Below are positions 35,033-44,700 of a stretch of DNA of 64,000 nt, one piece after another. A model generated the notes under the pieces. That model saw nothing but the letters and a program-made list of their open reading frames with translations, was not told the DNA's origin and ran no database searches. This DNA is from Arcticibacter sp045629565 (lineage in GTDB: Bacteria > Bacteroidota > Bacteroidia > Sphingobacteriales > Sphingobacteriaceae). Where the stretch lies: the NCBI RefSeq assembly GCF_045629565.1, contig NZ_JAZQRL010000104.1, positions 62,001 through 126,000 on the forward strand, given 5' to 3'. Position numbers and translations under genes: made by a program. How positions within the stretch are numbered: the stretch's first letter is position 1; every line of letters starts with the position of its first letter.

Positions 35033-36103
35033 TTACTTAGGAAGCTGGATATAAAAGACAGAGCCTTTACCTTCCTCACTATCAAACCAAATGGTGCCAT
35101 CATGCCACTCGACAATCGTTTTGATGATCGACATACCCAGACCCGTCGAAGGCTCTCCCTGGAGACCGGTTCGCCGGGCGTCATTAAATTTTTCGAACAG
35201 GGTTGCATGATACCTTTGGGGTATACCAATACCGTCATCAGCAACAGTGATCAATATATGTTGTTCCTGCTCTTCAATACCAATGGTGATCGTTCCCCCC
35301 TCCGGTGTAAACTTCAGCGCATTTGACACAAGATTATTGATCACCTGAAGGAATTTATCCTCATCTACAGCTACATAAACGTGCGAACGGCTTGAAGTAA
35401 AATGGATTTGCTTGTTAAGCTCCGCCTGATGGTTCAGATAATCTTCTGTCTGGATCTTAATCATCTTGATAAGATCAATACGCTTCTTGACAAGCTTTAC
35501 ACCGGCACTTTCCAAAAACTCATGGTCCATAAAATCCTTAATGAGCTTGATACACCTCAGGCTGAATTTATTGACCAGTTCTGCGTATTCCCTCACTTTC
35601 GCATTTTCCGCGTGGGAAACCTCTCTGCCTAACAACGTTGACAAGTTTCGGATAAGGCCTAATGGGGCAGCCAGATCATGGGCGATGATACTGAGAATGG
35701 AGTTTTTTTTAGCGTTGTGCTTACTGATCACATTGAGCTGGCTCTTATAAGTTGTTATATCTTCAGCACATCCCATAAAGAAACGCCCTGCCGCTTCTGT
35801 GATCAGATAGGGGAAAACACGAATGTATCTTTGTGATTCTCCGCGGACGACCCTGCATTCTACACTCCCGACGGTATTGCCCGATAGGCAGGCTTCGCAT
35901 TGAGATATGACATACTTCTGATCTTCCGGATGAACCATAGCCAGGAGCAATGGAACAGTCGGCTCGACATCCAAATCAAAAAAATCGATGAAAGCAGGGT
36001 TCAGGTAAGAAAACCGATTTTCTTCCAGATGATAAGAAAAATACAGTTGATCAGAAGCTTCTGTAAGCGAATATAATGTATTGGGCACATCCATAGTCGG
36101 CAA
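35033..36103 (-). CDS. PAS-domain sensor histidine kinase
   Basis: A 356-residue soluble kinase with no signal peptide or membrane helix. A PAS domain (about 10-130, LYFSYHLEENRFSYLNPAFIDFF, GCAEDITTYKSQL) precedes a HisKA domain with SIIAHDLAAPLGLIRNL (phospho-His about residue 146, class HDLxxP), then a complete HATPase domain (NNLVSNALKFTPEGG N-box, DDGIGIP, GEPSTGLGMSIIK). It faces the single-domain response regulator at 34650-35003, ending 29 bases away, so the two may form a pair although transcribed convergently. The upstream region towards gapN contains the quasi-palindromic repeat. Confidence 0.9.
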   Translation of the reverse strand: MPTMDVPNTLYSLTEASDQLYFSYHLEENRFSYLNPAFIDFFDLDVEPTVPLLLAMVHPEDQKYVISQCEACLSGNTVGSVECRVVRGESQRYIRVFPYLITEAAGRFFMGCAEDITTYKSQLNVISKHNAKKNSILSIIAHDLAAPLGLIRNLSTLLGREVSHAENAKVREYAELVNKFSLRCIKLIKDFMDHEFLESAGVKLVKKRIDLIKMIKIQTEDYLNHQAELNKQIHFTSSRSHVYVAVDEDKFLQVINNLVSNALKFTPEGGTITIGIEEQEQHILITVADDGIGIPQRYHATLFEKFNDARRTGLQGEPSTGLGMSIIKTIVEWHDGTIWFDSEEGKGSVFYIQLPK

Positions 36104-36318
36104 GTATTCCCGGTTGTTTAGCTACCAGACTTTATTAACTATAATCCGTTTGATAAGTTTTAATTACGCGGTTGATTTGACTTTTCGATATACCGAAAGC
36201 GGAAATATCCTGAATCAGATGCCAAACACGTTAAGGCAGACTTTATCATTCGCGGACACCTGTTTCTGATCAGTCCGGCGCCAGCTGGCAGGCAGTTAGA
36301 GGGAAGCTAGAGGGAAGG

Positions 36319-36432
36319 TAGTGGGTGTAGCCGCACCTTAGCCGCCTTGCAGCCACGTTGTAGCCACGTTTTGCAGGAAAAAGGTGGCTACAACGTCGCT
36401 GCACCGTGCCTACACCCTGGCTACACCCACTA
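36319..36432. repeat. intergenic quasi-palindromic repeat (long imperfect inverted repeat)
   Basis: This 114-base element has outer arms TAGTGGGTGTAGCC (36319-36332) and GGCTACACCCACTA (36419-36432), perfect over 14 bp. Its inner arms CAGCCACGTTGTAGCCAC (36350-36367) and GTGGCTACAACGTCGCTG (36384-36401) are paired over 18 bp with one mismatch around a 16-base loop. The 17-base stretches between outer and inner arms are only partly complementary. AGCCACGTT also occurs twice in tandem (36351-36359, 36362-36370). Flanks (36280-36318, 36433-36470) continue in degenerate 10-12-base units rich in CTAGC, CAGCTG and AGGG. It sits between a kinase start and the gapN terminator. No gene was seen in 36104-36318. 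Confidence 0.8.
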
Positions 36433-36502
36433 GCTGCCCACCAGCTGCCCCCTAGGTGACCACTAGCCGTATCCTGGATGTCTGAAGACTGACCGAAACG
36501 AA

Positions 36503-36540
36503 AAAGAGGGTAGTCATAGCATGAATGACGCACCCTCTTT
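36503..36540 (-). terminator. terminator of gapN
   Basis: AAAGAGGGT (36503-36511) pairs with ACCCTCTTT (36532-36540), with an inner GTCAT/ATGAC pair close to the loop. On the minus strand it lies just after the gapN stop codon and the stem runs into a T-rich tract (36498-36505 on the plus strand is A-rich). It would work in the gapN direction and may also function in the opposite one. Confidence 0.75.
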
Positions 36541-36562
36541 CTGTTTATACCCAACCTTTTTC

Positions 36563-38185
36563 CTAAAATATATACTTCGTACTTAAAAAATTAGATGTCT
36601 CATCTCCCACAATCTGGTTGATAAGAGCTTTATTGTTATCATTCAATTTAGTCGCAACCAGGGATCGGATAGAGAACGATCGCAACGCATCAACGACTGA
36701 AAGCGTGCCTTCGGCACTATCTTTCCGCCCGGTGAACGGAAAAACATCCGGGCCTCTCTGGCACTGGCAGTTGATATTAACCCGGCTAACCTGATTGACC
36801 AAAGGATCAATCAGGGTGGATAGTTCATGAGGATCGTTACTAAACACACTCACCTGCTGGCCGTGGGTAGACTCGATAAGATACTCTATCGGTTCTTCCA
36901 CATCCGAAAACGGAACAACCGGAATTACAGGTCCGAATTGCTCTTCACGATATAACTTCATCTCCTTATTTACCGGATACACAATAGCAGGATAAACAAA
37001 AGATTCGAAAGCCTCCCCACCATGAGGATTAACCACCCTGGCGCCATGTGCGATGGCATCATCAATGCACTCTTTTAAATAAGCCGGCTTACCAGGTTCC
37101 GGAAGCGGAGTTAGTGCAACACCTTTCTCCCAAGGCATGCCATATTTAAGCTTTGCTACTTCCGCTGACAGCTTTTCCAGAAACTGCTCCGCTAAGGTCT
37201 CGTGCACATAAATGATTTTCAACGCAGTGCAGCGCTGCCCGTTGAAAGACAACGACCCGAGAACCGTCTCACTGACGGCCAGATCCACATCTGCGGCAGC
37301 CGTGATAATAGCGGCATTCTTGGCGTCAAGTCCCAGGATCGCCCGCAGTCTGTTCACTTTGGGATGTAGTTTCTTTAGCTCATTGGCCACCTTACTTGAC
37401 CCGATCAACGTCAGCACGTTAATCTTACCTGACCTCATCAAATCGGGCACAATAGAATTCCCGCGCCCGTAAATGGTATTCACTACACCTTTCGGAAAGC
37501 TGTCGCGAAATGCTTCCAGTAAGGGATAATGCAGCAAGGTGCCGTGTTTAGGAGGTTTGAACAATAGCGTATTTCCCATTATAAGTGCCGGGATCAGCGT
37601 CGTAAACGTCTCATTTAAGGGATAATTGAACGGCCCCATACAGAGCACCACTCCCAACGGAGACCGGCGTATTTGCGCCACAATACCCTGTTCAATCTCA
37701 AATCTTGACGACTGCCGGTCGATATCCTTCAAGGCGTCGATAGTAGCATAGATGTATTCAACTGTCCGGTCAAACTCCTTGACAGAATCAGTAAAGGATT
37801 TACCAATCTCCCACATAATCAGCTTCACAACCAGGTCCTTTTTCTCCAGCATCTTATACGTAAATTCCTCTACGTGTTTGATCCGGTCCTGTACGCTCAT
37901 AGTAGGCCATTCGCCACGGCCATCGGCATAAGCAGCAACGGCCGCATCAAGTGAAGCCTGGGCCTCCACGGGCGTACATATCGGATAGGTCCCAATCAGT
38001 TTGCGTTTCAGACCTTCGGCCGACCGCATACATACGGGGGAATAAACGGCGTGGACGTTTCCGTCCCACTGCTTCATCTCCCCATCGCTCAGATATTCCC
38101 GCTGATGAACTTCATCTATCATGAACTCCGGAGGAACCTGGCCTTCCTCTAAAAAGATAGATTCAAGATTTAGGGTTTCGCTCAT
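36563..38185 (-). CDS. gapN: NADP-dependent glyceraldehyde-3-phosphate dehydrogenase, non-phosphorylating
   Basis: A 540-residue aldehyde dehydrogenase of the GapN subgroup (start ATG at 38183-38185). Recognisable blocks are LGVVLCMGPFNYPLNETFTT (oxyanion Asn187), LIGSSK (cofactor turn), FNGQRCTALK with the catalytic Cys319, EEQFGPVIPVVPF, and the GapN-typical INCQCQRGPDVFPFTGRKDS. It oxidises glyceraldehyde 3-phosphate directly to 3-phosphoglycerate while making NADPH. The usual general-base Glu of the ELGG motif is replaced: the site reads LGLDAKN, with Gly in the Glu position; this looks like a subgroup trait but deserves checking. It is divergent from fabF and ends in a terminator. Confidence 0.9.
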   Translation of the reverse strand: MSETLNLESIFLEEGQVPPEFMIDEVHQREYLSDGEMKQWDGNVHAVYSPVCMRSAEGLKRKLIGTYPICTPVEAQASLDAAVAAYADGRGEWPTMSVQDRIKHVEEFTYKMLEKKDLVVKLIMWEIGKSFTDSVKEFDRTVEYIYATIDALKDIDRQSSRFEIEQGIVAQIRRSPLGVVLCMGPFNYPLNETFTTLIPALIMGNTLLFKPPKHGTLLHYPLLEAFRDSFPKGVVNTIYGRGNSIVPDLMRSGKINVLTLIGSSKVANELKKLHPKVNRLRAILGLDAKNAAIITAAADVDLAVSETVLGSLSFNGQRCTALKIIYVHETLAEQFLEKLSAEVAKLKYGMPWEKGVALTPLPEPGKPAYLKECIDDAIAHGARVVNPHGGEAFESFVYPAIVYPVNKEMKLYREEQFGPVIPVVPFSDVEEPIEYLIESTHGQQVSVFSNDPHELSTLIDPLVNQVSRVNINCQCQRGPDVFPFTGRKDSAEGTLSVVDALRSFSIRSLVATKLNDNNKALINQIVGDETSNFLSTKYIF

Positions 38186-38207
38186 TTGATTATTGCATTG
38201 GTTAAAC

Positions 38208-38215
38208 CAAATATA
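38208..38215 (-). promoter_or_regulatory. -7-like promoter element of gapN
   Basis: On the minus strand the bases read TATATTTG, a match to the Bacteroidota -7 consensus TAnnTTTG, about 25 bases upstream of the gapN ATG. No convincing -33 TTTG was found. The 105-base gap 38186-38290 must also hold the fabF promoter. Confidence 0.35.
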
Positions 38216-38290
38216 CTGAAAACCACCCATCACCCTCATATATGTGCATTTTTGTCTACTTTCGCAGAAAGTTAATAAAATTTCAATTTT

Positions 38291-39535
38291 ATGCTCAATA
38301 GAGTAGTAGTTACAGGAATGGGCGTCATTAGCCCCTTAGGTGCAACCGCCTCAGCGTTCTGGCGGGCGATCGTTGCAGGCGAAAGCTCAGCAGCCCCGAT
38401 CACTCATTTCGACGCTTCAGAATTCCGCACACGTTTTGCATGTGAAGTAAAGGACTTTAACGCTTCAGACTATCTGGACAGAGGCGACATAAAGAGAACT
38501 GATTTATTTACTCAGTACGCCCTTATCGCGTCTGATGAAGCGATAAAGGATGCAGGAATTGACCTCAAGGATATGGACCCTTTCGATGCCGGAGTAATCT
38601 GGGGATCAGGACAGGGCGGTATGCAGACCTTCGAAGATCAGGTAACGGAATATGTAACAGGTGATGGCAAACCCCGGTTCAGCCCGTTCTTTGTACCAAA
38701 ACTTATTGCCAACATGGCATCCGGAATGATTTCCATCCGCAACGGCTACATGGGTATCAATTATACTACTGTTTCGGCATGCGCAACGTCGAATACAGCG
38801 ATCATGGATGCCTACAATTATATCCGTTTAGGCCAGGCCAAGGTGATCGTTACGGGCGGCTCTGAAGCCCCGATCACACCAGCTTCTTTCGGAGGGTTCA
38901 GCTCGATGAAAGCGATGTCTGCACGAAATAGCGACCCTCAAACAGCATCCCGTCCATTTGACGTGGAGCGAGACGGATTCGTAATGGGTGAAGGCGCGGG
39001 AGCCCTTGTGTTGGAAGATTATGAACATGCGGTTAAACGCGGTGCTCATATATATGGCGAAATTGTTGGCGCTTCCATGACAGCCGATGCTTACCACATG
39101 ACGGCCACGCATCCCGAAGGCATTGGCGCAGCGAAAGCTATGGAAAGAGCACTCGGGCAGGCCTCTTTGTCAATCAAAGACGTCGACTATATTAATCTGC
39201 ACGCTACTTCTACACCTGTAGGCGACCTTTCAGAGATTAACGCTTTACTCAACCTTACCCAGGGGGAAAAGCTGAAGTTTAAAATGAGCGCTACCAAGTC
39301 CATGACCGGACACCTGCTTGGCGCTGCTGGTGCAGTTGAGGCAGTGATCTGCCTGTTAGGAATTCGTGATCAGGTTATTCCGGCAACGATCAATACCACA
39401 CAGCTTGATCCGGCAGTTCCTGACAGCCTTAGCGTAGTGCTTGGTGAAACCATTGATGCTCCGGTAAAAGTGGCGATGAGCAATACATTTGGATTTGGCG
39501 GGCACAACGGAATTGTTGTATTTAAAGCAATCTAA
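38291..39535 (+). CDS. fabF: beta-ketoacyl-[acyl-carrier-protein] synthase II
   Basis: A 414-residue condensing enzyme for fatty-acid elongation. The catalytic triad is clear: Cys in TTVSACATSNTA (about residue 165), His in NLHATSTPVGD (about 305) and His in KSMTGHLLGAAGAVE (about 341), with the C-terminal glycine loop NTFGFGGHNG. Start MLNRVVVTGMGVISPLG is typical. It condenses malonyl-ACP with acyl-ACP in the cytoplasm. It stands apart from other fatty-acid genes, divergent from gapN, so it may be a second FabF-type copy rather than the housekeeping one; the genome copy number cannot be judged from here. Confidence 0.95.
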   Translation: MLNRVVVTGMGVISPLGATASAFWRAIVAGESSAAPITHFDASEFRTRFACEVKDFNASDYLDRGDIKRTDLFTQYALIASDEAIKDAGIDLKDMDPFDAGVIWGSGQGGMQTFEDQVTEYVTGDGKPRFSPFFVPKLIANMASGMISIRNGYMGINYTTVSACATSNTAIMDAYNYIRLGQAKVIVTGGSEAPITPASFGGFSSMKAMSARNSDPQTASRPFDVERDGFVMGEGAGALVLEDYEHAVKRGAHIYGEIVGASMTADAYHMTATHPEGIGAAKAMERALGQASLSIKDVDYINLHATSTPVGDLSEINALLNLTQGEKLKFKMSATKSMTGHLLGAAGAVEAVICLLGIRDQVIPATINTTQLDPAVPDSLSVVLGETIDAPVKVAMSNTFGFGGHNGIVVFKAI

Positions 39536-39606
39536 GACATCATCATCAAATGAAATTTTGACACTTGAACTGATATTTTTTCAGTCCAAAATGTGAAAAT
39601 GCGCAA

Positions 39607-39622
39607 TGGCACACCTCTTGTA
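39607..39622 (+). promoter_or_regulatory. sigma-54-like promoter of the Hsp20 gene
   Basis: TGGCAC (39607-39612), a 5-base spacer and TTGTA (39618-39622) match the sigma-54 -24/-12 layout TGGCAC-N5-TTGCA with one difference at the -12 GC. Transcription would start near 39632, giving a leader of about 65 bases. Just upstream (39556-39600) is an imperfect AT-rich inverted repeat that could be the fabF terminator. Confidence 0.5.
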
Positions 39623-39680
39623 TATCCCTTAGTGTATTAAAAATGGTAAGTATCTCTAATTGAATCATTAAACTAATTTT

Positions 39681-39687
39681 AAGGAGG
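39681..39687 (+). promoter_or_regulatory. strong Shine-Dalgarno sequence of the Hsp20 gene
   Basis: AAGGAGG lies nine bases before the ATG at 39697. Such a full Shine-Dalgarno is uncommon in this window, where most genes show none, and suggests unusually strong translation of this chaperone. Confidence 0.75.
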
Positions 39688-39696
39688 AAAATCAAG

Positions 39697-40137
39697 ATGG
39701 CACTTGTTAAATTTAATTCAGACAAGAAAAACAACGCATTAATGCCAGGCTTTAATGATGTTTTCGACTCTATCTTCAACGACACATTTTTTACAGACCG
39801 CACCGTGATGCGGGTGCCTGCCGCTAACATCAGTGAAACCGAAGATCATTTCCACATTGAGCTGGCTGCTCCAGGCTTGAAGAAAGACGATTTTAAAATC
39901 AACTTAGACAGAAATGTCCTGAGCATATCAGCTGAACAACGTTCTGAACAAAACGATAATCAAAAGAACTACAGCAAACGTGAGTACAGTTACAATTCGT
40001 TTGTCAGATCATTTACACTGCCAGAAAGCGCTGATGATAACGGTATCGAAGCAGAGTATGTTAATGGTGTACTGAAGATCAACATTGCTAAAAGAGAAGA
40101 GGCGAAATCTGTACGCAAACAGATCGACATTAAGTAA
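39697..40137 (+). CDS. hsp20: Hsp20 / alpha-crystallin small heat-shock protein
   Basis: A 146-residue chaperone. The alpha-crystallin domain spans about residues 40-140: IELAAPGLKKDDFKINLDRN, a central loop, then YVNGVLKINIAKREE with the conserved G-V-L motif, and a short C-terminal tail. It binds unfolding proteins without ATP. A strong Shine-Dalgarno and a sigma-54-like promoter precede it, and an extremely long terminator hairpin follows, all consistent with a sharply induced, abundant stress protein. It is monocistronic. Confidence 0.94.
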   Translation: MALVKFNSDKKNNALMPGFNDVFDSIFNDTFFTDRTVMRVPAANISETEDHFHIELAAPGLKKDDFKINLDRNVLSISAEQRSEQNDNQKNYSKREYSYNSFVRSFTLPESADDNGIEAEYVNGVLKINIAKREEAKSVRKQIDIK

Positions 40138-40147
40138 CAATTTTCTT

Positions 40148-40204
40148 TTTCTCAAACAAGAAAGGCCGGTCATGTAAAATGACCGGCCTTTCTTGTTTGA
40201 GAAA
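40148..40204. terminator. bidirectional terminator with a 26-bp stem
   Basis: A perfect 23-bp inverted repeat (40151-40173 with 40179-40201) around the loop GTAAA extends by three more A-T pairs to 26 bp. It is preceded by T-runs on the plus strand and flanked by A/T on the other side. It separates the Hsp20 gene from the convergent SusD gene, ending seven bases before the SusD stop, so it probably terminates both. A perfect stem of this length is unusual. Confidence 0.88.
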
Positions 40205-40211
40205 CTATGGA

Positions 40212-41669
40212 TTATTTTTCCCACCAAACCTTGGTGTGGATATCATCTCCCCCGATACGGTCCGCAGCAATCTGATAATTTTCAGGATTGTACTGACGAA
40301 CGTCGCTATGGTACATGAAGCGGGTAGGCATCACCCCATCATGGAGCATATGAGGTGTTTTCGGCAGCCTGGGAAAACCCGTCCTCCTGTATTCGAACCA
40401 TTGCTGGTAATCATTGAAAAACAGCGCAAGGTATTTTTGATTCATGATCTGCTCGAAACTTCCATCAAATGCCGCCTCCTGATTTTGGAAATAGTTGGCG
40501 GGCATCAGGCCATTTTTCCACTGCGTAATCCCTGCCGTTACCGCTTTTTCATAAGCCGTTTTGGCAGCCGTCTGATCTCCCGCCATCAGCGCAACTTCTG
40601 CTTTAATAAATTCGACCTCTGCATAAGTCATTAATACCTCGTAGATCTCTGTTCCGACAGCACTGGGGTACATCAGGTCGCCATTAGGACTGCTAGGTGT
40701 ATAGTTGAACTGTGACACGTCGCCAGAATGTGCAGAAGGAATGCCTCTAAAGCCGATATCGACAGGTTTACCATCAACGATCTGACTGGCCCGCGTCATG
40801 AACAACGCTCTCCTGGGGTCTTCCAAGCCGTTCAGCATATCAACGAAGAATTCGCTCATAGCTTCAGAGTTCACATAATCCTGCCGACGGCTCCAGGCAT
40901 AATCATATGGAGCAATCCCCGATATCTTTACCAAGGCAGCTTCCGCATTACTGGTAAATACAGGATACTTTTCAGGATCAGCGATCATGGACTTCAGGCG
41001 CTCATAGCTATTCATTTCCGTTCTTTTCGAAACTCTCAACAGCATACGCATTAAAAGAGAGTTATTGAACTTTCTCCATTTCAGTTTATCGTTATTATAC
41101 AGCAGGTCGTTCCCTGACATGACGCCTTCGCCTGCGTAGATGTTATTTGCTTCTTCCAGTTCGGCAATGAGTGTCGTGTAAATCTCCTCCTGGGTATCAA
41201 ACTTCGGCTGACTGATATTCTCCTCCGCTTTAAGTGCCTCGGAAAATGGCACATCCCCAAAACTATCGGTCAGTATGCCTCCGATATAGGCTTTTAAAGT
41301 GATCGCGACAGCCCGGTAGGCAGGCTGGGCATATACTTCTGCCGCTGCTTCCATTTCCCTTACATTGCGTAAATAACGGTAGGTTGTATTCCAGGTGCCG
41401 TTACCCGCAGATTCGGAAATATCGTAACGGTGGGCCCCTAACTGCACACTTGGATTGGGAAGCCCTACCTGCATCATCTGCCAGGTAAAATCATAACTTC
41501 TTACGGTAAAGTAATTACTCATACCATATATAGTTGGCGTGAGCAAACTACCTGGAGTTACCTTCTCAATCAGGTTGGGATTGGTATTCAAGTCTTCAAA
41601 ATCCTTCGTACAAGAAGAGAGTACCACGATATTGAGGAATGTAAAAACTGCGATTATACTTCGTTTCAT
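40212..41669 (-). CDS. SusD/RagB-family lipoprotein (SusD-like_2)
   Basis: A 485-residue lipoprotein (start ATG at 41667-41669; lipobox SSC about residue 19). The sequence matches the second SusD subfamily: TKDFEDLNTNPNLIEKVTPGSLLTPTIYG at the N-terminus, alpha-helical repeats with LKAYIGGILTDSFGDVPFSEAL, and a C-terminal YLALFFNDYQQWFEYRRTGFPRLPKTPH. It would bind its substrate at the surface together with the SusC partner just upstream (63-base gap). Unlike the first PUL no glycoside hydrolases or regulators are adjacent, so the substrate may be peptide or glycan. Confidence 0.94.
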   Translation of the reverse strand: MKRSIIAVFTFLNIVVLSSCTKDFEDLNTNPNLIEKVTPGSLLTPTIYGMSNYFTVRSYDFTWQMMQVGLPNPSVQLGAHRYDISESAGNGTWNTTYRYLRNVREMEAAAEVYAQPAYRAVAITLKAYIGGILTDSFGDVPFSEALKAEENISQPKFDTQEEIYTTLIAELEEANNIYAGEGVMSGNDLLYNNDKLKWRKFNNSLLMRMLLRVSKRTEMNSYERLKSMIADPEKYPVFTSNAEAALVKISGIAPYDYAWSRRQDYVNSEAMSEFFVDMLNGLEDPRRALFMTRASQIVDGKPVDIGFRGIPSAHSGDVSQFNYTPSSPNGDLMYPSAVGTEIYEVLMTYAEVEFIKAEVALMAGDQTAAKTAYEKAVTAGITQWKNGLMPANYFQNQEAAFDGSFEQIMNQKYLALFFNDYQQWFEYRRTGFPRLPKTPHMLHDGVMPTRFMYHSDVRQYNPENYQIAADRIGGDDIHTKVWWEK

Positions 41670-41732
41670 TATTTTATTTTTATGGGCTCTCGGGAGCCTG
41701 ATCATCCAATATTAATTATCCCGGCGATGCTG

Positions 41733-44700
41733 CTACAACGTAAGTCTGAGATTCAATCCAAAGGTTCTTGTGCTAGGCATCTGGCCCATTTCAACACCCG
41801 GCATAATGCTCGAGCCGTTGAAGGCAGCGGTCTCCGGATCGAAGATCGGGAAGTCAGATATAACCGCCAGATCTCTTCCGTACAAGGCAACACTTGCACC
41901 GGCAATCTTAGCCCTACTTAAGAAATTTTTCGGAAGGTTAAACTCCAGTCGCACTTCTCTTAACTTCAGATAAGAGGCATCGAAGCTGTTCGTTTCTACG
42001 TTAGCCCGACGGTAATAATCAGAGTACCAGGTATTGATATTGACCTTTGTGGTGTTTGGTGAGTAGCTGCCATCTGCATGGAGCACCACTCCCTCACCCA
42101 GAACTTTGCCTTCTTCTCTGCCAACCAATGTGTGTCTCAGCTTACCGGTTTCCGTTAGTTTATGGTGGGTCTGTGAGTAGATGATTCCGCCGTATTGCCC
42201 ATCGACCAGGGCGCTCAGCTTCCAGTTTTTGTATCTGAATTCATTATTGAACCCGCCTTTCCAGTCAGCATAGGCATTACCGATCCTCACTTTTTCAGCA
42301 GGGCGAACAGCCAAACCGGTGGATTGGTTAAAAATAACCTGTCCTTCTTCATTTCTAACCAGACCGTATCCCCAAAGATCACCCGTTGAACCTCCTTTTG
42401 TCACGATAGTCTGCACTGCCCCTGCACCACTGGATGCGATAATCTGCTGGTAGCCTTCAACATCCTCGCTTAGTTCTAACACCTTATTACGATTCCGGGA
42501 CCAAGTGATGGTAGAGGTCCACCCGAAATCCTTACTCACTACGGGCCTTGCATTCAACATCACTTCCACACCGCGATTACGGATGACACCTCCGTTAATC
42601 CAGGCCTGGCTAAAGCCTGTCGTTACATCAAGGGGAACGGATAACACCTGGTTCTTGGTGGTCGTCTGATAAAGGTTAACATCTGCATCTATCCGGTTAT
42701 CGAATAAAGCGAAGTTAGCGCCACCTTCCCATGACTCTGTTTTCTCTGGCTTCAGGTTTGCGTTATGCAACACGCTGGGGGCTTCTGCCGAACCAGGAAA
42801 CACAGAGGTATTGTAATATTTACGGGTTTGGTAAGGATCGGTATCAGAGCCTACCTGTGCCCACGATAAGCGGAGTTTGGCAAAAGATACTACTCTGGGC
42901 AGCATAAAGATGTCGCTTAATATATAACTTGAACTGACAGACGGGTAGAAATAAGAGTTGTTTCCGTCAGGCAAAGTCGACGACCAGTCATTGCGACCTG
43001 TAATATCCAGGAATACCTTATCATCCCACGCGAAGTTCATCAGTCCGTAAGTACTGTTCACCTTTTTCTCAATAAGTTCGTTCTCCGCAACCGGAACGGT
43101 AAGCGCATTCGAGAGCTTATACACCCCCGGCAGCAATAAACCTCTGGCTATACCGCTGTTTTCCTTGAGGCTCCTGCTCATCAGGTTTCCTCCCAAAGAG
43201 GCCTGGATGCTCAGCTTGGGGACAATTTTATCTTTAAAGGTCAGCATGGCGTCCGTGTTTGACTCGAAGAAGCTGACGTCTTGCTGCTTGTAATAGCCAA
43301 GAGGAAAATTAGCTGTATCGAAAGTTCTTCTCATTTCTCTCTGGTCCTGACGGCTGCTCAAGCCCGACCGGAACATCACATTCCATTTATCATTGAAAGT
43401 ATATACCCCCTGCAGGTTACCGTCTATGTTATGACTATTGATACCGTTAGTCATTTCATGGGCTATCAGATATGGGTTCTCAATGTAAGAACTGAAGGGG
43501 TGGATCTGCTGAAGTTGCTCCTGCCCTTTTTGCCATCTCGGCTCGTACCATTTAACCGGGATACTCGGGTTCTGAAGAATCATGAAATAAGCTATGCTCT
43601 GATTATTATAACCCGTACCAGGTACGTTATCGCTTGATTTGTTGGTATAAGCAAACTTTCCGTTTAATTGTAGTTTATCTGAAAGCTTCATACTGGAATT
43701 AAGGGATGCAGCCAGCCTTTCAAATCCGGTATTGGGCATGATCCACTCGTTTTTGGTATGTGTCACCGATCCACGGGCAGTAAACCTGTCATTGCCCCCG
43801 TCCAGGGATAGTGAGTTTTGGAACGTTGATCCTGTTCGCCAAAAATCCTTTATGCTCCCGTCCTCGTAAGGAACCCATGGTGTCCGGGTAAGTCCCTGAG
43901 TGCCGGTCTCCGGATCGTATTGAAAGTAAGACTGTCCGTTAAACTTCGGTCCCCAGGCGCTGGATGTACCACCTGTACTGACACCATCCTCTGAAGCGGC
44001 ATAAGAGTAGTATAGCTCACCTGCGGCATTTCTGTTATTGTTACCCTGGCCATATTCATATTGATAATCAGGCCAGCGCAGGATATCATTGAAACTGGAG
44101 TTTGAATTAAACGTTATGCCCAGGCCGCCTTTCCTGGCCTTACCGGATTTGGTGGTGATGATAAGGGCACCATTGTTAGCCCGACTACCATACAGCGCTG
44201 CTGCCGCTGCACCTTTGAGCACAGTTACCGATTCAATATCATCAGGATTGAGATCCGAAACACCATTTCCAAAATCAACAGGCACATCGTTGTCACCTCC
44301 AGCTGATACCGCACCGTAGGCATCATTCACGCCGGAAGTAATTGTCCCCGAAGTCATGGGAACGCCGTCAATAACGATCAATGCGTCGTTTCCATTGGGT
44401 TTCAGTGAACGGTCGCCTCGCAGATTGATACGGGTACTGTTAAACGGCCCTGAACCACCTTGTGTAAGTGTTAAGCCGGGAACCTTTCCTTTCAAAGCAT
44501 CTGACCAGTTATTGGAAGGTACGTCGGCAATGTCCTCTCCCTCAACCTTCGTAATTCCGTATCCCAGCGATTTTTCCTCGCGTTCAATACCCAGCGCGGT
44601 TACCACCACTTCGTTTAAAGCATTACTGCTTGAACTCATGCTAATAACGAGATTTTGCCTTTCTGCAGCTACCACATGCCTGGCTGTGGTGTACCCGATC

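Noticed and set aside
36280..36470. Repetitive words considered as a CRISPR array
   Set aside because: Units are short, degenerate and partly inverted, with no constant repeats, unique spacers or cas genes.
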